Below, piece after piece: positions 1 through 9,988 of a stretch of 16,432 bases of DNA; the stretch's first letter is position 1; every line of letters starts with the position of its first letter. The notes under the pieces were generated by a model. The model made no database searches. It was given only the letters and a program-made list of their open reading frames with translations, and was not told the DNA's origin. Source of the stretch: Acanthaster planci (Eukaryota; Echinodermata; Asteroidea; Valvatida; Acanthasteridae). The stretch covers positions 145,422-161,853 of the forward strand of contig NW_019091536.1 in assembly GCF_001949145.1 (NCBI RefSeq), in the 5' to 3' direction. The translations under genes and the position numbers were made by a program.

Positions 1-195
1 TTATGCCCTTATGACTGGATAGGTCTGTATTCCCTGTAATCATAGATAGATCTGTGCTTTTGTGGCTGGATAGTTCTGTGGTCTCTTTAGTCACTGTAGT
101 ATCGGATTGGTCTGTGGCCTTGTGACTGGATAGATCTGTTGTCTCTCAAGTCGGTCTTGGATAGGTTTGTACTTTTATGGTTGGATAGTTCTGTG
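1..195. repeat. Degenerate minisatellite with core GGATAGNTCTGT
   Basis: Seven copies of a core reading roughly GGATAG(G/A/T)TCTGT occur with the GATAG-like pentamer starting at 18, 45, 69, 105 (as GATTG), 129, 160 and 184. The spacings are 27, 24, 36, 24, 31 and 24 bases. Short and long spacings alternate, so the higher-order unit is a dimer of about 51-60 bases. Copies have diverged by substitutions and small indels, which suggests an old array. It probably continues past the left edge of the window. It lies within the presumed last intron of the RING-finger gene. Confidence 0.75.
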
Positions 196-1788
196 GTTTA
201 CTGTAACCTGGATTATTTTGAATGGGAGGAAGTGTGAAGAATTTCAATGTGACAGACAGTTCATGTTCCTGAACCGTTGGCAAAGAGTTCCAAGTTATAC
301 TGTCTTTACAAAAAGACCGTGGTAACTTTGTTTATTCGCCCAAGTCAGAGTGTGCTGTCAGGCTTCATATTTGTTGAATGTTCTGAATTATATCATGACG
401 CGGGTAGGCACAGCTGAGCCAGTGTCGGTGTTCTCCACAGCCTGAAATTAAAACAGGATGGCATATAATGCAAGTGCGGATCGTGAAGCCATTACAGCGT
501 GGACATTTTGGATTCTTGACGCTCTTAGGTGCAATCTGAGGTTATTTCCTGAGCACTTTCTTTAGACTCCTTGAATTAAATTTGCTCGTGTTGAAATGAA
601 GGCCAGATTATTATTGGGAGATCATCAATTAGTTCATTTTTTCTCTGGGGCTTTTCCTTTTTTGACTGATTGGAACTTGCCATCGAGCGGGTGGTTAATT
701 ACATGTACCTGATCTTACCTCTATGCGAGTGTATATGTACGTGGGCGCAGCCCGAGTGGATGATGTTTGTCATGTACAGTCGCTTCCCTAATTCCGGATC
801 TCAAATATAACTGCGTGGTCAGATTCCAGCAACAAAATCTAATAATTCCGGTGAAATATGGTCAGTCTTCCACGTTGTGTATTGGAAAAACCTCAAAATT
901 ACATTCAAAATCTGAGGTTTTATTCTGGACTTACGGGATCATAAAAAATGACAGCACTTCTAGTTCTGAGTCGGTTTAACCGGATCCAAATAGCGACAGT
1001 TTTTTTTCTTGTATTAAAAGTCAGTCAGAGCCATTGTAGCAAGCTAATTCTAATTAAAAATTTCACAATTTCGAGAAAATTATTTCATAAATAACAATTT
1101 CAGTGAAGTAACAAGTGAAACTTGTGTAAGTTTTGACTCGAGTTTTTCAGCAGTACTGCGAGTAATGAGCAACTATCCCCCCCGTGATGCATGACGAACC
1201 CATCACTCATGGTGTAATCTACAACGGGGAAAAATGTGCATTTAGTTTTTGGCCAATGTACAAGAAAAGGGAAACTCCAAAAGTCATTTTGATCAAACAT
1301 ACATTAGATGCAGATGTTTATGGGAATGCTAAGTATGAAACAAGTATTTGGATCACACGAACAGAATGACTTACTCACCGGAAATCTTTTTGACGATTTT
1401 TGGGCGCTCGTGATTTTTGACTAACTTTTCAAAAATGTCGAAGATCGAGATGGAAATCTAGCTGACAAAAATTTTTCAAGATGTATTCTGAAACCAAAAT
1501 TTTGTACAAGAACCTTACATATTTCACCTGAACTTGTTTGAGAATGAAGAACGCATAAGAAGTAGTTCTAGAAGCAGAAGAAAAGAAGTTTTATTTCAAG
1601 CGATCTGGATCTAGAAAAATCCAGAACCACATGTAGGAAATTGGCTGTATTTTCTGAGGAAAAAACAACGCATTTGAAGTATTGGTTCTTGACGCTAGAA
1701 CGTGAAAATGCTATGACCAGAAGATTGGAACCAGTCCAATTTTGTGCTGTGAAGATGGTGGAGAGTAGGGAAAATCCAATAGAAAAAA

Positions 1789-1873
1789 TAGCAGGGCGGT
1801 GAGAATTTTGGCGGGGAGGCAAAACTTTAGCAGGGCGGTCTAACCTTTGGCAGGGTGGCCTGCCCTGCTAAAA
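1789..1873. repeat. 20-bp G-rich tandem repeat ending in an inverted copy
   Basis: Four related units start at 1790 (AGCAGGGCGGT), 1810 (GGCGGGGAGGC), 1829 (AGCAGGGCGGT) and 1849 (GGCAGGGTGGC). They are spaced 20, 19 and 20 bases and linked by AT-rich spacers ending in TTT. The array is closed by an inverted copy: TTTAGCAGGGC at 1826-1836 is perfectly complementary to GCCCTGCTAAA at 1862-1872, so the segment could fold into a hairpin. This arrangement looks like the end of a dispersed repeat rather than a local expansion. It lies about 90 bases upstream of the terminal RING exon. Confidence 0.7.
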
Positions 1874-1963
1874 CCCCTCGTGGAGAACACTGAGTGTCCA
1901 AAAAGTCAAGAAGCTACTCTCAAAGCCTCAGTCGACCTTTATTGATGTGTTTTGTTTTTTCAG

Positions 1964-2071
1964 CATAATTCCTGCCCTGTATGTAGGAAAAGCCTGGATG
2001 GCCACAGTACTGAGAAAGATATCAACACTGACAGGAACGGTTCTAGTGATTCAACGCCCCCACTCTCCTAG
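1964..2071 (+). CDS. Terminal coding exon of an RNF126/RNF115-type RING E3 ubiquitin ligase
   Basis: After the acceptor TTTTTTCAG the exon reads in frame for 35 codons to a TAG at 2069-2071. It opens with HNSCPVCRKSL. The CPVC pair supplies the last two zinc ligands of a C3H2C3 RING domain, and a phase-0 junction just before H-x-x-CPVCRKSL is what I expect for RNF126/RNF115 (BCA2). These ligases accept E2-bound ubiquitin through the RING and act in receptor trafficking and quality control of mislocalised membrane proteins (family knowledge). The remaining 25 residues are polar, rich in S, T, D and N, and end in PPLS, which fits the low-complexity tails seen after the RING in this family. The N-terminal zinc finger and the first six RING ligands must lie left of the window. 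Other RING-H2 ligases share CPVCR, so the exact orthologue is inferred. The exon itself is well supported; I give no gene symbol because only 35 residues are visible. Confidence 0.78.
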   Translation, partial: HNSCPVCRKSLDGHSTEKDINTDRNGSSDSTPPLS

Positions 2072-2495
2072 GAAAGTGTGGATGTCGTAAAGGTAATAGT
2101 TGCGCTGTTGGTTCTTGGTGTGTTGTCACCTTTCGTCTCTCATTCCTAGATCTGAACCCCTACTAACTCGACATGTGTGTTTGGTTCGGAGGTTTCACAG
2201 TGCTTTATTGGTTTGATCAAGGAGCGTAATCAGAGAAAAAACCCTTTGGTAAGATTTCGGTATAGACAACACTTTACACTGTACGAGCTGGAAGCCTCCT
2301 CATTGATGCTTATGATATTTCCTGCCGCAGCTGTGTTATTCAAATGTGGTCTCTACTTCTCTCTCCATGTCACAGGTTGCACAGCAAAGAGTGCAGCCTA
2401 TTTTTCTCCTGCGAACCCTGAACCTTCCGTGGGCACTCACACAGCTTTCCTGCACCCATCCACGCTCCGGCCAGACCACAACCCTTTAACCGGTA

Positions 2496-2501
2496 AATAA
2501 A
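2496..2501 (+). terminator. Candidate polyadenylation signal AATAAA (proximal)
   Basis: A canonical AATAAA lies 425 bases after the stop codon. A moderately GU-rich stretch, CTGGGTGTCTCC, follows about 31 bases later, at the spacing expected for a cleavage-stimulating element. It could serve as the proximal poly(A) site of the RING-finger transcript. No transcript evidence is available. Confidence 0.35.
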
Positions 2502-2860
2502 AGTTCCAGCTCTCAGTTCAAGCAAGGTACCTCTGGGTGTCTCCAACTTTGACATGCTGGAATTTCCTCCCCTAGAATGTTTTCTTTCAAACTTCTGAGA
2601 GCCCCATCTTTTGCCCATACTTCGTATCGGTGTCCAATGCATGCAACTGGCTACCTTGGAGTAGCTCATACCTAACCTAACATGTCTTGATGTCAGGAAG
2701 TTAACTCAGTGTAGTGATACTTCATGGCATCCTGAACCATGTTCATAGTCCCCCAACAAGCCACTGCGTTATCCCAACTCCGCGTGTACACCCCAAGATT
2801 GGGCAATTTCAACATAGGGATTAACAGTTTGATGTACGCATGCAAATTCGTAGAGGTGTC

Positions 2861-2866
2861 AATAAA
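2861..2866 (+). terminator. Candidate polyadenylation signal AATAAA (distal)
   Basis: A canonical AATAAA is followed by a U/GU-rich stretch (TTCTTGTTCTGTCTC, from about 2879). The signal-to-downstream-element spacing is typical of metazoan poly(A) sites, and I rate it slightly better than the signal at 2496. Further AATAAA hexamers at 3744 and 4490 are less likely to belong to this gene. Confidence 0.4.
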
Positions 2867-3261
2867 ATTAATGTGAAATTCTTGTTCTGTCTCAGCTTTA
2901 AGAACAAATTTCAAAGAGCTTTGGTTTAACCTCATTTCACGGTATTTTGTGTGCAGAAAAAAGGTGTTGCCAAAATTTATATCATTTGTTCATCCCCAAG
3001 TCAGAATTGATAATTCTTGATAAGTACGTGCACAGTAGGAAAACCACAGGTGCTTAATTAACCATGGAGGGAAGGTCCCCTCACAGCCAAGAGTTCAAGA
3101 ATTGTGGGATTGGGAAAACAGGGAAACTTAGAGTTCGCCGGCGCCATTGAATATGGGACTGCCTCCCAAATATGTATGAAATGTTATTAAAATGCCACAT
3201 GCACAGATTTGTGAACTTATTGCTTTTTAGCAAACCTCTGCAGAACCACTTAAAAGTTCTG

Positions 3262-3315
3262 TTTGGATAGTGCTTTCTATCACTCCACTGATCTCATAGC
3301 ACTTTACAATTAGAA
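3262..3315. repeat. Possible fragment of an old interspersed repeat
   Basis: The segment contains GGATAGTGCTTTCTATCACTC followed by GATCTCATAGCACTTTACAA. The pattern 'AT-rich, AGYGCTTT, TCACTCCACTGATCTCA, AGCACTTTACAA' resembles short dispersed repeats common in aquatic animal genomes (recognition from memory, not tested). It also contains a small perfect inverted repeat, GATAG-TGCTTT-CTATC. It is only a fragment, and its class cannot be assigned from one copy. Confidence 0.3.
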
Positions 3316-4088
3316 TTCAGTACACCATTAACAGAGAAATCCGAATTCCAAATTCTACACTTTATCAACCTTTCTAGGGTTGTATTTAAAGGGTGTTTCC
3401 AATGTCAGTAAACTTTCTTGAATATTGTAAATTACTTTTGGGTGAAATTACTGTAAATAGAAGTGTTTGAAAATTCCAGGGTGATCTGATTTTTTTAGCT
3501 GTCATAACATCAATGGCATGTCAGATGTTCAAATGTCAACATAAACAATGCTGGACTGTTATTCTCAGCAGTTACACTTGTGCGAGGATGGGACACATTT
3601 TTTTTTTGTAATTCACACTTACAGCAATACTATTTGAGTTTAGAGAGTAGTGATTGTTGGTTTGTTTCTGAGAGTGAACCAATCGCGCAGCTGTTTGCCG
3701 TATGCTTGCAGCCTGTACTACAAAGAGTTTGAAAATCAGTAGGAATAAAACATATCGAAGAAAAGGGTCAAGACAAAATGTACTAAGGTTACTCCCCTGA
3801 AGTAGTCACTAGTTCGTCTGAATGCCTTATTGTTGTAGCCTTTATCAACGCTGGTTTGCACCTGTGTTGTTGGCACCACATGCAAGTATTAATTGGGGGG
3901 GGGTCAGATACCTGAATTTCTGATAGCCTTGTTATTATGCCTGTAGGAGTTTATTTCCTGATGTCTTGTGGTCATTTGAATCACTTTTATATCTGACATG
4001 CCGTTCTGGTAAATTGTCCATTTTACCAGGAGAGGTAAGCCCAAAATGTTAACTACTCCCATTGGCATGTGTTCAGTGTACAGACAAA

Positions 4089-4103
4089 CACGTGTGACAC
4101 GTG
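4089..4103. promoter_or_regulatory. Tandem pair of canonical E-boxes (CACGTG)
   Basis: CACGTGTGA-CACGTG places two palindromic CACGTG hexamers 9 bases apart, start to start, within a direct repeat of CACGTGTGA. CACGTG is the consensus for bHLH factors such as USF, MYC/MAX and CLOCK/BMAL. Closely spaced pairs are typical of some clock-controlled enhancers (established knowledge). The site is about 5.9 kb upstream of the MAM gene start and 2 kb beyond the RING gene stop, so any target gene is unknown. Chance occurrence is possible. Confidence 0.3.
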
Positions 4104-5349
4104 TGAGAGCATAAACTGTAATGATCTTAACAACAAAAGCATTTATTTGATTGAATCAAACAAACGTCATCATAGTGGATATGGAAAGATTGGTTTGGGA
4201 AGAGCCAAGATCTCTCCTCTCCCCTACCCCACCTCTGCCTAGCTGAGAAAAGGTTCAACTAGCCCCTTGATGGTTAATTAAAAAAAAAGATAAAGAGGCC
4301 ACTCCTCAGTGCATAGGAACAGCATGCTACACGTGGACCTTGCTCTAAAATGCAAAAACAGTTTGCAAGAAGTACACACCGTCAGATAACCCTGATTTAA
4401 AGTGGAAAATATGAGAAAGCCGTAATTCACATTAAAAAGCTGTAAGGACAATTCTGCACAAAACACAGTTTGGGAAAAGAAATAAGTTCAATAAAAGTTG
4501 CTTTCCATTTTGCTCTCTTCATTTTTTTGATGTTTTTTTTCTTTGTTTCATTTTTAATGTATGCAATCTTCTCTGGAGTCACTCTAGATGCACATGCAGA
4601 CTGGTCGTTTTGAGGCATCGCTATCTCAGTTTCCATGGAGTTTAATGCCTCTTCATTGCCATGTAAATGAGTTCGCCCTGTGGAAACCAGTTATTGATGC
4701 ATGAAGCATAATATGTCTTCATTTGGGCCTTGCTTAGTCTTGGTGCAATACGCTATTGTTTGTAGTGGATTGCAGTTCCTCACCAAAAGATGCATAAGGC
4801 GACGAAGTAATCCATTACAGATATTAGTGTCTGGCCTCAAGACTAGGCTCAAACCAGTAAATGGTTTGTACTTTAACGTCAAGCAAATATTTTCAGTCTT
4901 CATATCAAAGTATATTTGTATTCTTTTCATAAATTATAAAAAGTAATAATTTCTTAGCGATCAATCTGATGATATCTTTGGGTTGTTTTAAATTTTTTTT
5001 ACTCTAAAAGCCATAGCACTATAACTACACAGATTATCTGCATCATTCCAAAGAATGGGGCTGTAACTTGAATGTAAAATGAGTTTGGTTTTGTGAAGGA
5101 TGATTACAAGTGTGTACATTGTGAGACTCTTACAACACCTTTAAGTTATTGATTGATAGTTTACTCACAGGAATCGTCACAGTGCGTGCCCGTTTGAATA
5201 ATTGAAACTTATCAGGACTTGAAATTTCAGAGGGACCTGCTCAGGTGAAACTGCTGTCTGTGAGAGGGAATGGAAGAATGTTCCTGAGCTGTGGTTTTGC
5301 AGTATTCCGCATGCTGGAGATAGATTAAGGGGTCATTGAACTCCTGACG

Positions 5350-5363
5350 ACAGCAGAGGGCGT
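5350..5363 (+). promoter_or_regulatory. CTCF-like motif
   Basis: ACAGCAGAGGGCGT matches the bilaterian CTCF core (CCASYAGRKGGCRS) at 12 of 14 positions, including the AGAGGGCG centre. It lies in the intergenic space between the two genes, where an insulator would be plausible. A single motif match is weak evidence, and similar sequence also occurs at ends of some short repeats. Confidence 0.22.
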
Positions 5364-8300
5364 TCTGTTGCTCAGCAACCAAGTCATTCAAAAGACTTCT
5401 TATTTCTGGTATTCACATGCGCTGTTAATCTATGATGGTTTTTCCCTAATAACAGGAGTAAAGTAGAGGTTGATTTCGCCCACCATAGTCTATACCGGGG
5501 GGGGGGTGGGACCAGAAGTGAGAAACCTAATGCCCATAGCAAAGTGTGCTGTGACATTTGTGGATGGGCCAAGATCACATAGGAGTTCACATATCACAGG
5601 ACACCAGTTTACATATATTAATGATATACATGTATGTTTAGGACCACTGCATGAAAGCAGCAGGTTAGTGCTCTGCATTGGCATGGAGTGTCCTTATTCT
5701 CACCACTTAGGGGTGCTTGTGAGGGGTCAGCAGATAGTTTATAATTGCGACAGCCTCAGGTAAGAAGCCATGTTGATTCCAGAGTCACCATGTGGGAAGT
5801 GATAAATAGTCTGACTTGGAGCTTTCACTTATCGGGTCACCTCGGAACACTAATTTTGCAGCCCATTTTCTGCTTTATTAGTGCAGCTTCCTTTCCCACC
5901 ATTTTGGAAGCAAACTGGTATCGTATACCATGTCATACACGACCCCCTACCTAAGCCCTATAATGGTTGCGGCACAGGCAGCACTTGTTTTCTAAGTAAA
6001 AAATTCGTAGGGGAGAAATAAGGCTACGGTTTGTTACCTATCGGCGTAATTGCACTATTTCTTTCACGAGTGAAGAATGCTGAATAATAAGAAGATAAGT
6101 CTTAATACAATTTGTAAATAATAGTAACTTTTTTTAATTCAAATCAACACGTTCATCTCAATGTCTGTTCTTCAGCATGAACAAAAGCTAACAAAATTCG
6201 CAATCACTGGAAAACGAGACTCGGAATCTGGCATGCCCACAAAGGAGCCGAATTGATGACAATTTAATCTGAGGAAGTGGTGTAAGATTCACAGGAAGTA
6301 ATTTGTACTTGCTCTTAATTCGTTAGATTTGTATGAGGATAGCAAAAGTTCAAAACGAACGTGTTGACGACGCTTTCATCTGCCTAGCGAACAGGCAAAT
6401 TTAACCCTGAAATATAAACCTGAGCAGTCATGTCTGTTATGGCCTTTTTGTTGTGCGCATAAACAGGGCGTGGGTAATTATTCTTCGTTGCCATGCTTTT
6501 GTTTGGAGACGAACAATAATTAGTAGTTTATTTTTGCGATGAGATTGCTTTGTCTTGTTATTTGACTGAACATTCAAAATATTTTTAAAGATGCTAAAAT
6601 GTAACTTAAATGCGGAATTCTTGCACCAATTAATGATATTGACTGGACTGTTGTTTTTAATATTCCAAATTAATATGGACAGTGTTGGCTACAGTTTGGT
6701 ATCGTAAAACATGGTTGTATTGGGCTGTGACAGATTGGATCGCCTTATCAAAAGTCGACATTGCGAGACCTCGCATTGCAAAAAAACCCCCAAAAACAAA
6801 GAAACTTGTGCTGACAAGATTTACGAGTGTTAAAAATAATGTACAAATCTTCATCCTGACAAGAAAAGCTATACACTTGTCTTTTTATCTTTCCCAATCT
6901 GGGCTTCGTCTCTGTGTCGGCTTCAGGCTTTGGTCTCAAAAGTTGAGGCCTTTGAGTCTGCGCAGTTGCCAACCGTCGACAAAACGTGCTGTGTTGCTTG
7001 ATATGCAAGGCTACAGACGCTAGCGAAGCCAAGATATGAAAAAAAAGGTGCCAGAATGACAAATGCACAAGGCAAGGTTCTCTGGTCTAGTTGACTTCAA
7101 TCTTGTCATGAACCGCTTTGAATTTTGTCACCGGTGTTTGTTTTGCATGCTTTGGTGTCGCATAAACACCATGTTTTATATTTACTGATTGAGTAGTTTT
7201 AATATAGCAGCTCCGTGCATGAGCTACTCCTCTAAATCCAAGGTAAAAATGTTGATTGTCCCCGCCCCGAATATTTTTGAAGCTGCATTCTTCTTTATTT
7301 CCCGCGAATTCCATAGTTTCGTCAAAATCTGAACACCGTGTGATATTGGATGAAAGTTGTGCCTCTTACGTTATACAGATTCATTAAGACTGAACAGAAC
7401 ATGTTAGATTATTGGTAGAATACCTAATAAAATATAGTGTTTGAAACAGGGCCTCCTTTAAAAGGAAAAAGACTGATGATTTTTCTAACACGGGTGCTTC
7501 TCGTTTGCACTTTTAAGGTGCAGACGTGTATAGGTCGTGAGGTAAATTTTTGGTCCAAAATGTTTCGACTCCCTGTCATCTGACATATTTCCAGTAGTGA
7601 TTAAAGTAATGCAAATTACCTGCCAAAGAAATCAAAATAGGTTGGATTCAATTTCAGTCATCTTTCCTTGTCAAAATACACAGTTCAGGTGTGACGGGGA
7701 CTAAAAAAGCGTCTCACACTTCTGGATCCCGATTTTTTTATAGAATGACCTATTTATGTTAATTCTCAGATGTGTCAAAATTGCAAGAGGAGCAGACATT
7801 GCTGAACTTTCATGTATCGAGATTACCAAAGGCTCGCGACAGAAACTTGATTTGCCAATGTGTATCTTGTCTTTAAAACATGAAAACCTCTGTTCAAGAA
7901 ACCTCGGCAAAGGATCGCTAATTTAATTAACTTCCAGCTGTGATTATAGTCGACGATTCTGACACACCACAATCGGTTCATGCATTTCATTACAAGTCGA
8001 GCTCATGTGAACTGGAAGCCAGCCGTTGTGAGTGTACAATGTGTGGAAGGAAATCTCAATTCCCCACACACAGCACTAATCTGGCATTTATGTCGGCAAC
8101 AATGAATTCAAGACCAACTGAACTCATGATTTAGGCCAGTCTAGTGGAGTTATGCCGCTGTTCCTATCCTGTGCAGGTTCATGTGTCTTCTTCCTGTCCC
8201 AAATGATAGTCTGATAGCCGCGCTTTACATTGAAGTAATGCACATTAAATAGCCATGCAAGATTACACAGTAGCCGTACATTCAAACATGTAGTTTCTTC

Positions 8301-9090
8301 GGTTTTTAGCGACAGTTCTCTGCTGTACATTATTTTCTTGAGTTACGTAATTTTCTTTTGACTGGAAAGGGCAAAGTGTGGAAGTGATTTGCTTAATCAA
8401 TAATTTGTAAATTGAATGTTCTTTTAAAATAAAAACGGAATCCAGGAACATTAGCTAATTGTACCAAGATCTCTCGTTAGTATGTTTGTGTCCATTATTA
8501 TATCATAAAAATTCCCAAATCTATTTTTGCACCATTGGGTAAATTTGAATACAATTCACACGGGCACAAAGTCCTTTCTATGAGCCTCAGCCACAACCAC
8601 AAAAACTCAAACAAATTGCCCATTTTTTGGCTCCGGTGTACCGGCTCTCACAATAGTGTTTGTGTTTTCAAGAGCTCATTTAGTGGACTCAATATTCTTA
8701 TAGGTCGGTTCTCGCCAGTAAAAAAAAATCAAAAGATTTGTGGGAACCTTTCTTATATTTTGGGGATCTTTGAATGCTCATAGTTCCAGAGAACCGTCTT
8801 TGTTAGTCCGTTTCTAAAGAAGGGGATTCCCGATGCGTCATCGTCCCCCAAACAAGCGGTTCCTTTGTTGGTCAACTGACCCACCAAATTACGTTCGCTT
8901 CTTGAATCTGAATCGAGTAATGCTGGTCTGATAACGAGCACAGTGTAATGAACTTACAGATTAGTATTCTTTCAAAATGAACTCAAAGTTTTAATAATAT
9001 TATTATTTTATTGAAATCCGACCTGAATGCCATTGTGCATTTGATTTTTTATAACGAAACAACTGTTCCGACCCGACCGCTTTCAGCTTC
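5364..9090. other. Intergenic stretch with no recognisable gene
   Basis: This 3.7 kb holds several open frames (for example 5470-5763 and 6682-7023 on plus, 6748-7068 on minus), none with a recognisable domain, a splice-consistent border or a biased composition. I treat them as chance. A G10 run lies at 5497-5506. The remainder is ordinary AT-rich DNA. Distal regulatory elements of the MAM gene could lie here, but nothing in the sequence marks them. Confidence 0.5.
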
Positions 9091-9425
9091 TTTTTATTAT
9101 TATTTTATTCGGCATCACAAAAAATACACATCACAATACAGAACAACACAATGAAACCACAGTACAATGGGACAAACTAGTGGCACATGCCAGGAGAAAA
9201 AAAAAGTCTACTTAAAAACTATGACCCGAAGGCCTCTTACTCCAATGCCACTAGTAGTGAAAAGAAATAAAAATACTAAAATATGTATGTAGGTTATGTA
9301 TGTATATATGTATAGATTTATAAAAATTCGTTTAACAGATACCCTTGGTACCATTAAAATTGCATTTGAATTAAACACAATGACACAAAGATAAAAAGTT
9401 GGAGCAATTGATAATACACACATTG
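9091..9425 (-). mobile_element. Possible 3' end of a non-LTR retroelement with A-rich tail
   Basis: Read on the minus strand, this segment ends ...TTTTTTGTGATGCCGAATAAAATAATAATAAAAAGAAG. That is an AATAAA signal (TTTATT at 9104-9109 on plus) merging into a short AAT microsatellite and an A run. Such tails are typical of LINE-like 3' ends after reverse transcription. The preceding sequence is rich in CA/TG and contains a 10-bp perfect inverted repeat (ACTAGTGGCA at 9176-9185 with TGCCACTAGT at 9246-9255). I found no reverse transcriptase coding sequence and no target-site duplication, and the 5' limit is arbitrary. The alternative is the 3' UTR of an unrecognised minus-strand gene. Confidence 0.28.
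9280..9314. repeat. Imperfect TATG/TATA microsatellite
   Basis: The stretch is an interrupted run of ATGT/TATG units (ATATGTATGTAGGTTATGTATGTATATATGTAT). It is short, imperfect and likely to be length-variable between individuals. Confidence 0.6.
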
Positions 9426-9559
9426 TGTATTCTAAAGACTGGACTCATTTTTCAAGTGCCTATCGTGTTGAGCGTGTGTATATTATTAGTCACGAGTAAG
9501 GCATGTGGTTTATTGTCCAATAACCAACCGATCTTGTACAGTCAACCCACATCACTATA

Positions 9560-9988
9560 CAATGCGGCAGTTGTGTGCGGCCGGTAACAGTAATTTTGTC
9601 GGCGGGCCATCGGCAGACAGTCACTCACTCGTGCTGTGTATGCATATTCGACGTGAAACAACTCATTCAGGTGTTCGTTCCGTGGCTCGCTGGTAATGCG
9701 GTGAAACTGGTAACGCCCTTGCCCATAGTGCCAGCATCCAACAAACCACCTACTACACATGTGTATGTACCGCGTCACAGGCCAGCGTTTTTGGACTGTG
9801 TGTCATTCGCACGCTTGCAGAACACCCCCGAACCCAAAGCATCTCGCTCCCCGCTGTTCTGTCTGCCGTTTGTCACTAGTAGTAATAAACTGCTGGCAGG
9901 GGCAGCTAAGGTTGAGGGTCGCTCGATCGGGCGCCTATGCGGGGAATGATTCAGTAAACACAGCCAACTGTTTTGGAGTATTTTAAGC
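9560..9988 (+). promoter_or_regulatory. CpG-rich promoter and 5' leader region of the MAM gene
   Basis: By hand count there are about 28 CpG dinucleotides between roughly 9562 and 9945, against about six in the 400 bases before it, so there is a sharp local rise in CpG and GC content. The rise ends at the proposed start codon at 9989, which fits a CpG-rich core promoter with a 5' UTR. No well-placed TATA box is visible. The transcription start cannot be fixed from the sequence. A TGA in frame with the main ATG lies at 9947-9949, so the coding sequence does not extend upstream. Several open frames cross this region (such as 9575-9949 on plus), but none resembles a known protein. Confidence 0.45.
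9946..9957 (+). promoter_or_regulatory. Minimal upstream ORF (M-I-Q-stop)
   Basis: ATG ATT CAG TAA lies 31 bases upstream of the proposed main start codon, in a different frame. If transcription starts upstream of it, this three-codon uORF would be in the leader and could lower initiation at the main ATG. The main ATG has a better context: A at -3 and G at +4. Presence in the mRNA is inferred. Confidence 0.35.

Larger units (their letters stand above)
1..1963 (+). other. Last intron (partial) of the RNF126/RNF115-like gene
   Basis: This stretch ends in a clear 3' splice site: a T-rich tract (TTTTGTTTTTTCAG, 1950-1963) directly before the RING exon. I searched it for the preceding exon of the family, which should encode the first six zinc ligands and end near a PWLE-type motif, and found nothing, so the intron is longer than 1.96 kb. 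Apart from the minisatellite at the left edge and the G-rich repeat at 1789-1873 it holds only AT-rich sequence and short chance reading frames. A C7 run sits at 1177-1183. The direction and identity of this intron are inferred from the single exon that follows. Confidence 0.6.
2072..2890 (+). other. Probable 3' UTR of the RING-finger gene
   Basis: The sequence following the TAG contains no further coding similarity that I can recognise. Two AATAAA signals lie downstream, at 2496-2501 and 2861-2866, and either could define the transcript end. The right boundary given here is a guess based on the second signal. The reading frames in this stretch (for example 2177-2500 on plus and 2370-2669 on minus) have no family resemblance and are treated as chance. 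Confidence 0.45.
2891..5343. other. Intergenic stretch with no recognisable gene
   Basis: I see no exon with family resemblance and no long open frame on either strand. Contents worth naming are a possible interspersed-repeat fragment at 3262-3315, a G9 run at 3895-3903, a small perfect hairpin (CTGGTAAA at 4006-4013 with TTTACCAG at 4022-4029), two E-boxes at 4089-4103, and AT-rich tracts around 4271-4560 and 4920-5000. It lies between the 3' end of one plus-strand gene and the promoter of the next. Confidence 0.5.

Noticed and set aside
2177-2669. Overlapping open frames of about 100 codons on both strands after the RING exon
   Set aside because: They lie in the presumed 3' UTR, overlap each other on opposite strands and show no domain.
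5470-5763. 97-codon plus-strand open frame next to the G10 run
   Set aside because: No recognisable domain, no credible splice borders, and overlapping open frames on the other strand. It begins at a non-ATG codon and runs through the poly-G tract; treated as chance.
6682-7023. 113-codon plus-strand open frame, with an overlapping 106-codon minus-strand frame
   Set aside because: Lengths of this order are expected by chance in a 16 kb window. Neither peptide has a signal peptide, domain or repeat structure I can recognise.
9575-9949. 124-codon open frame across the CpG-rich region
   Set aside because: GC- and CpG-rich DNA has fewer stop codons, and other frames are also open there. The peptide shows no family resemblance, and it ends just before the better-supported start at 9989.
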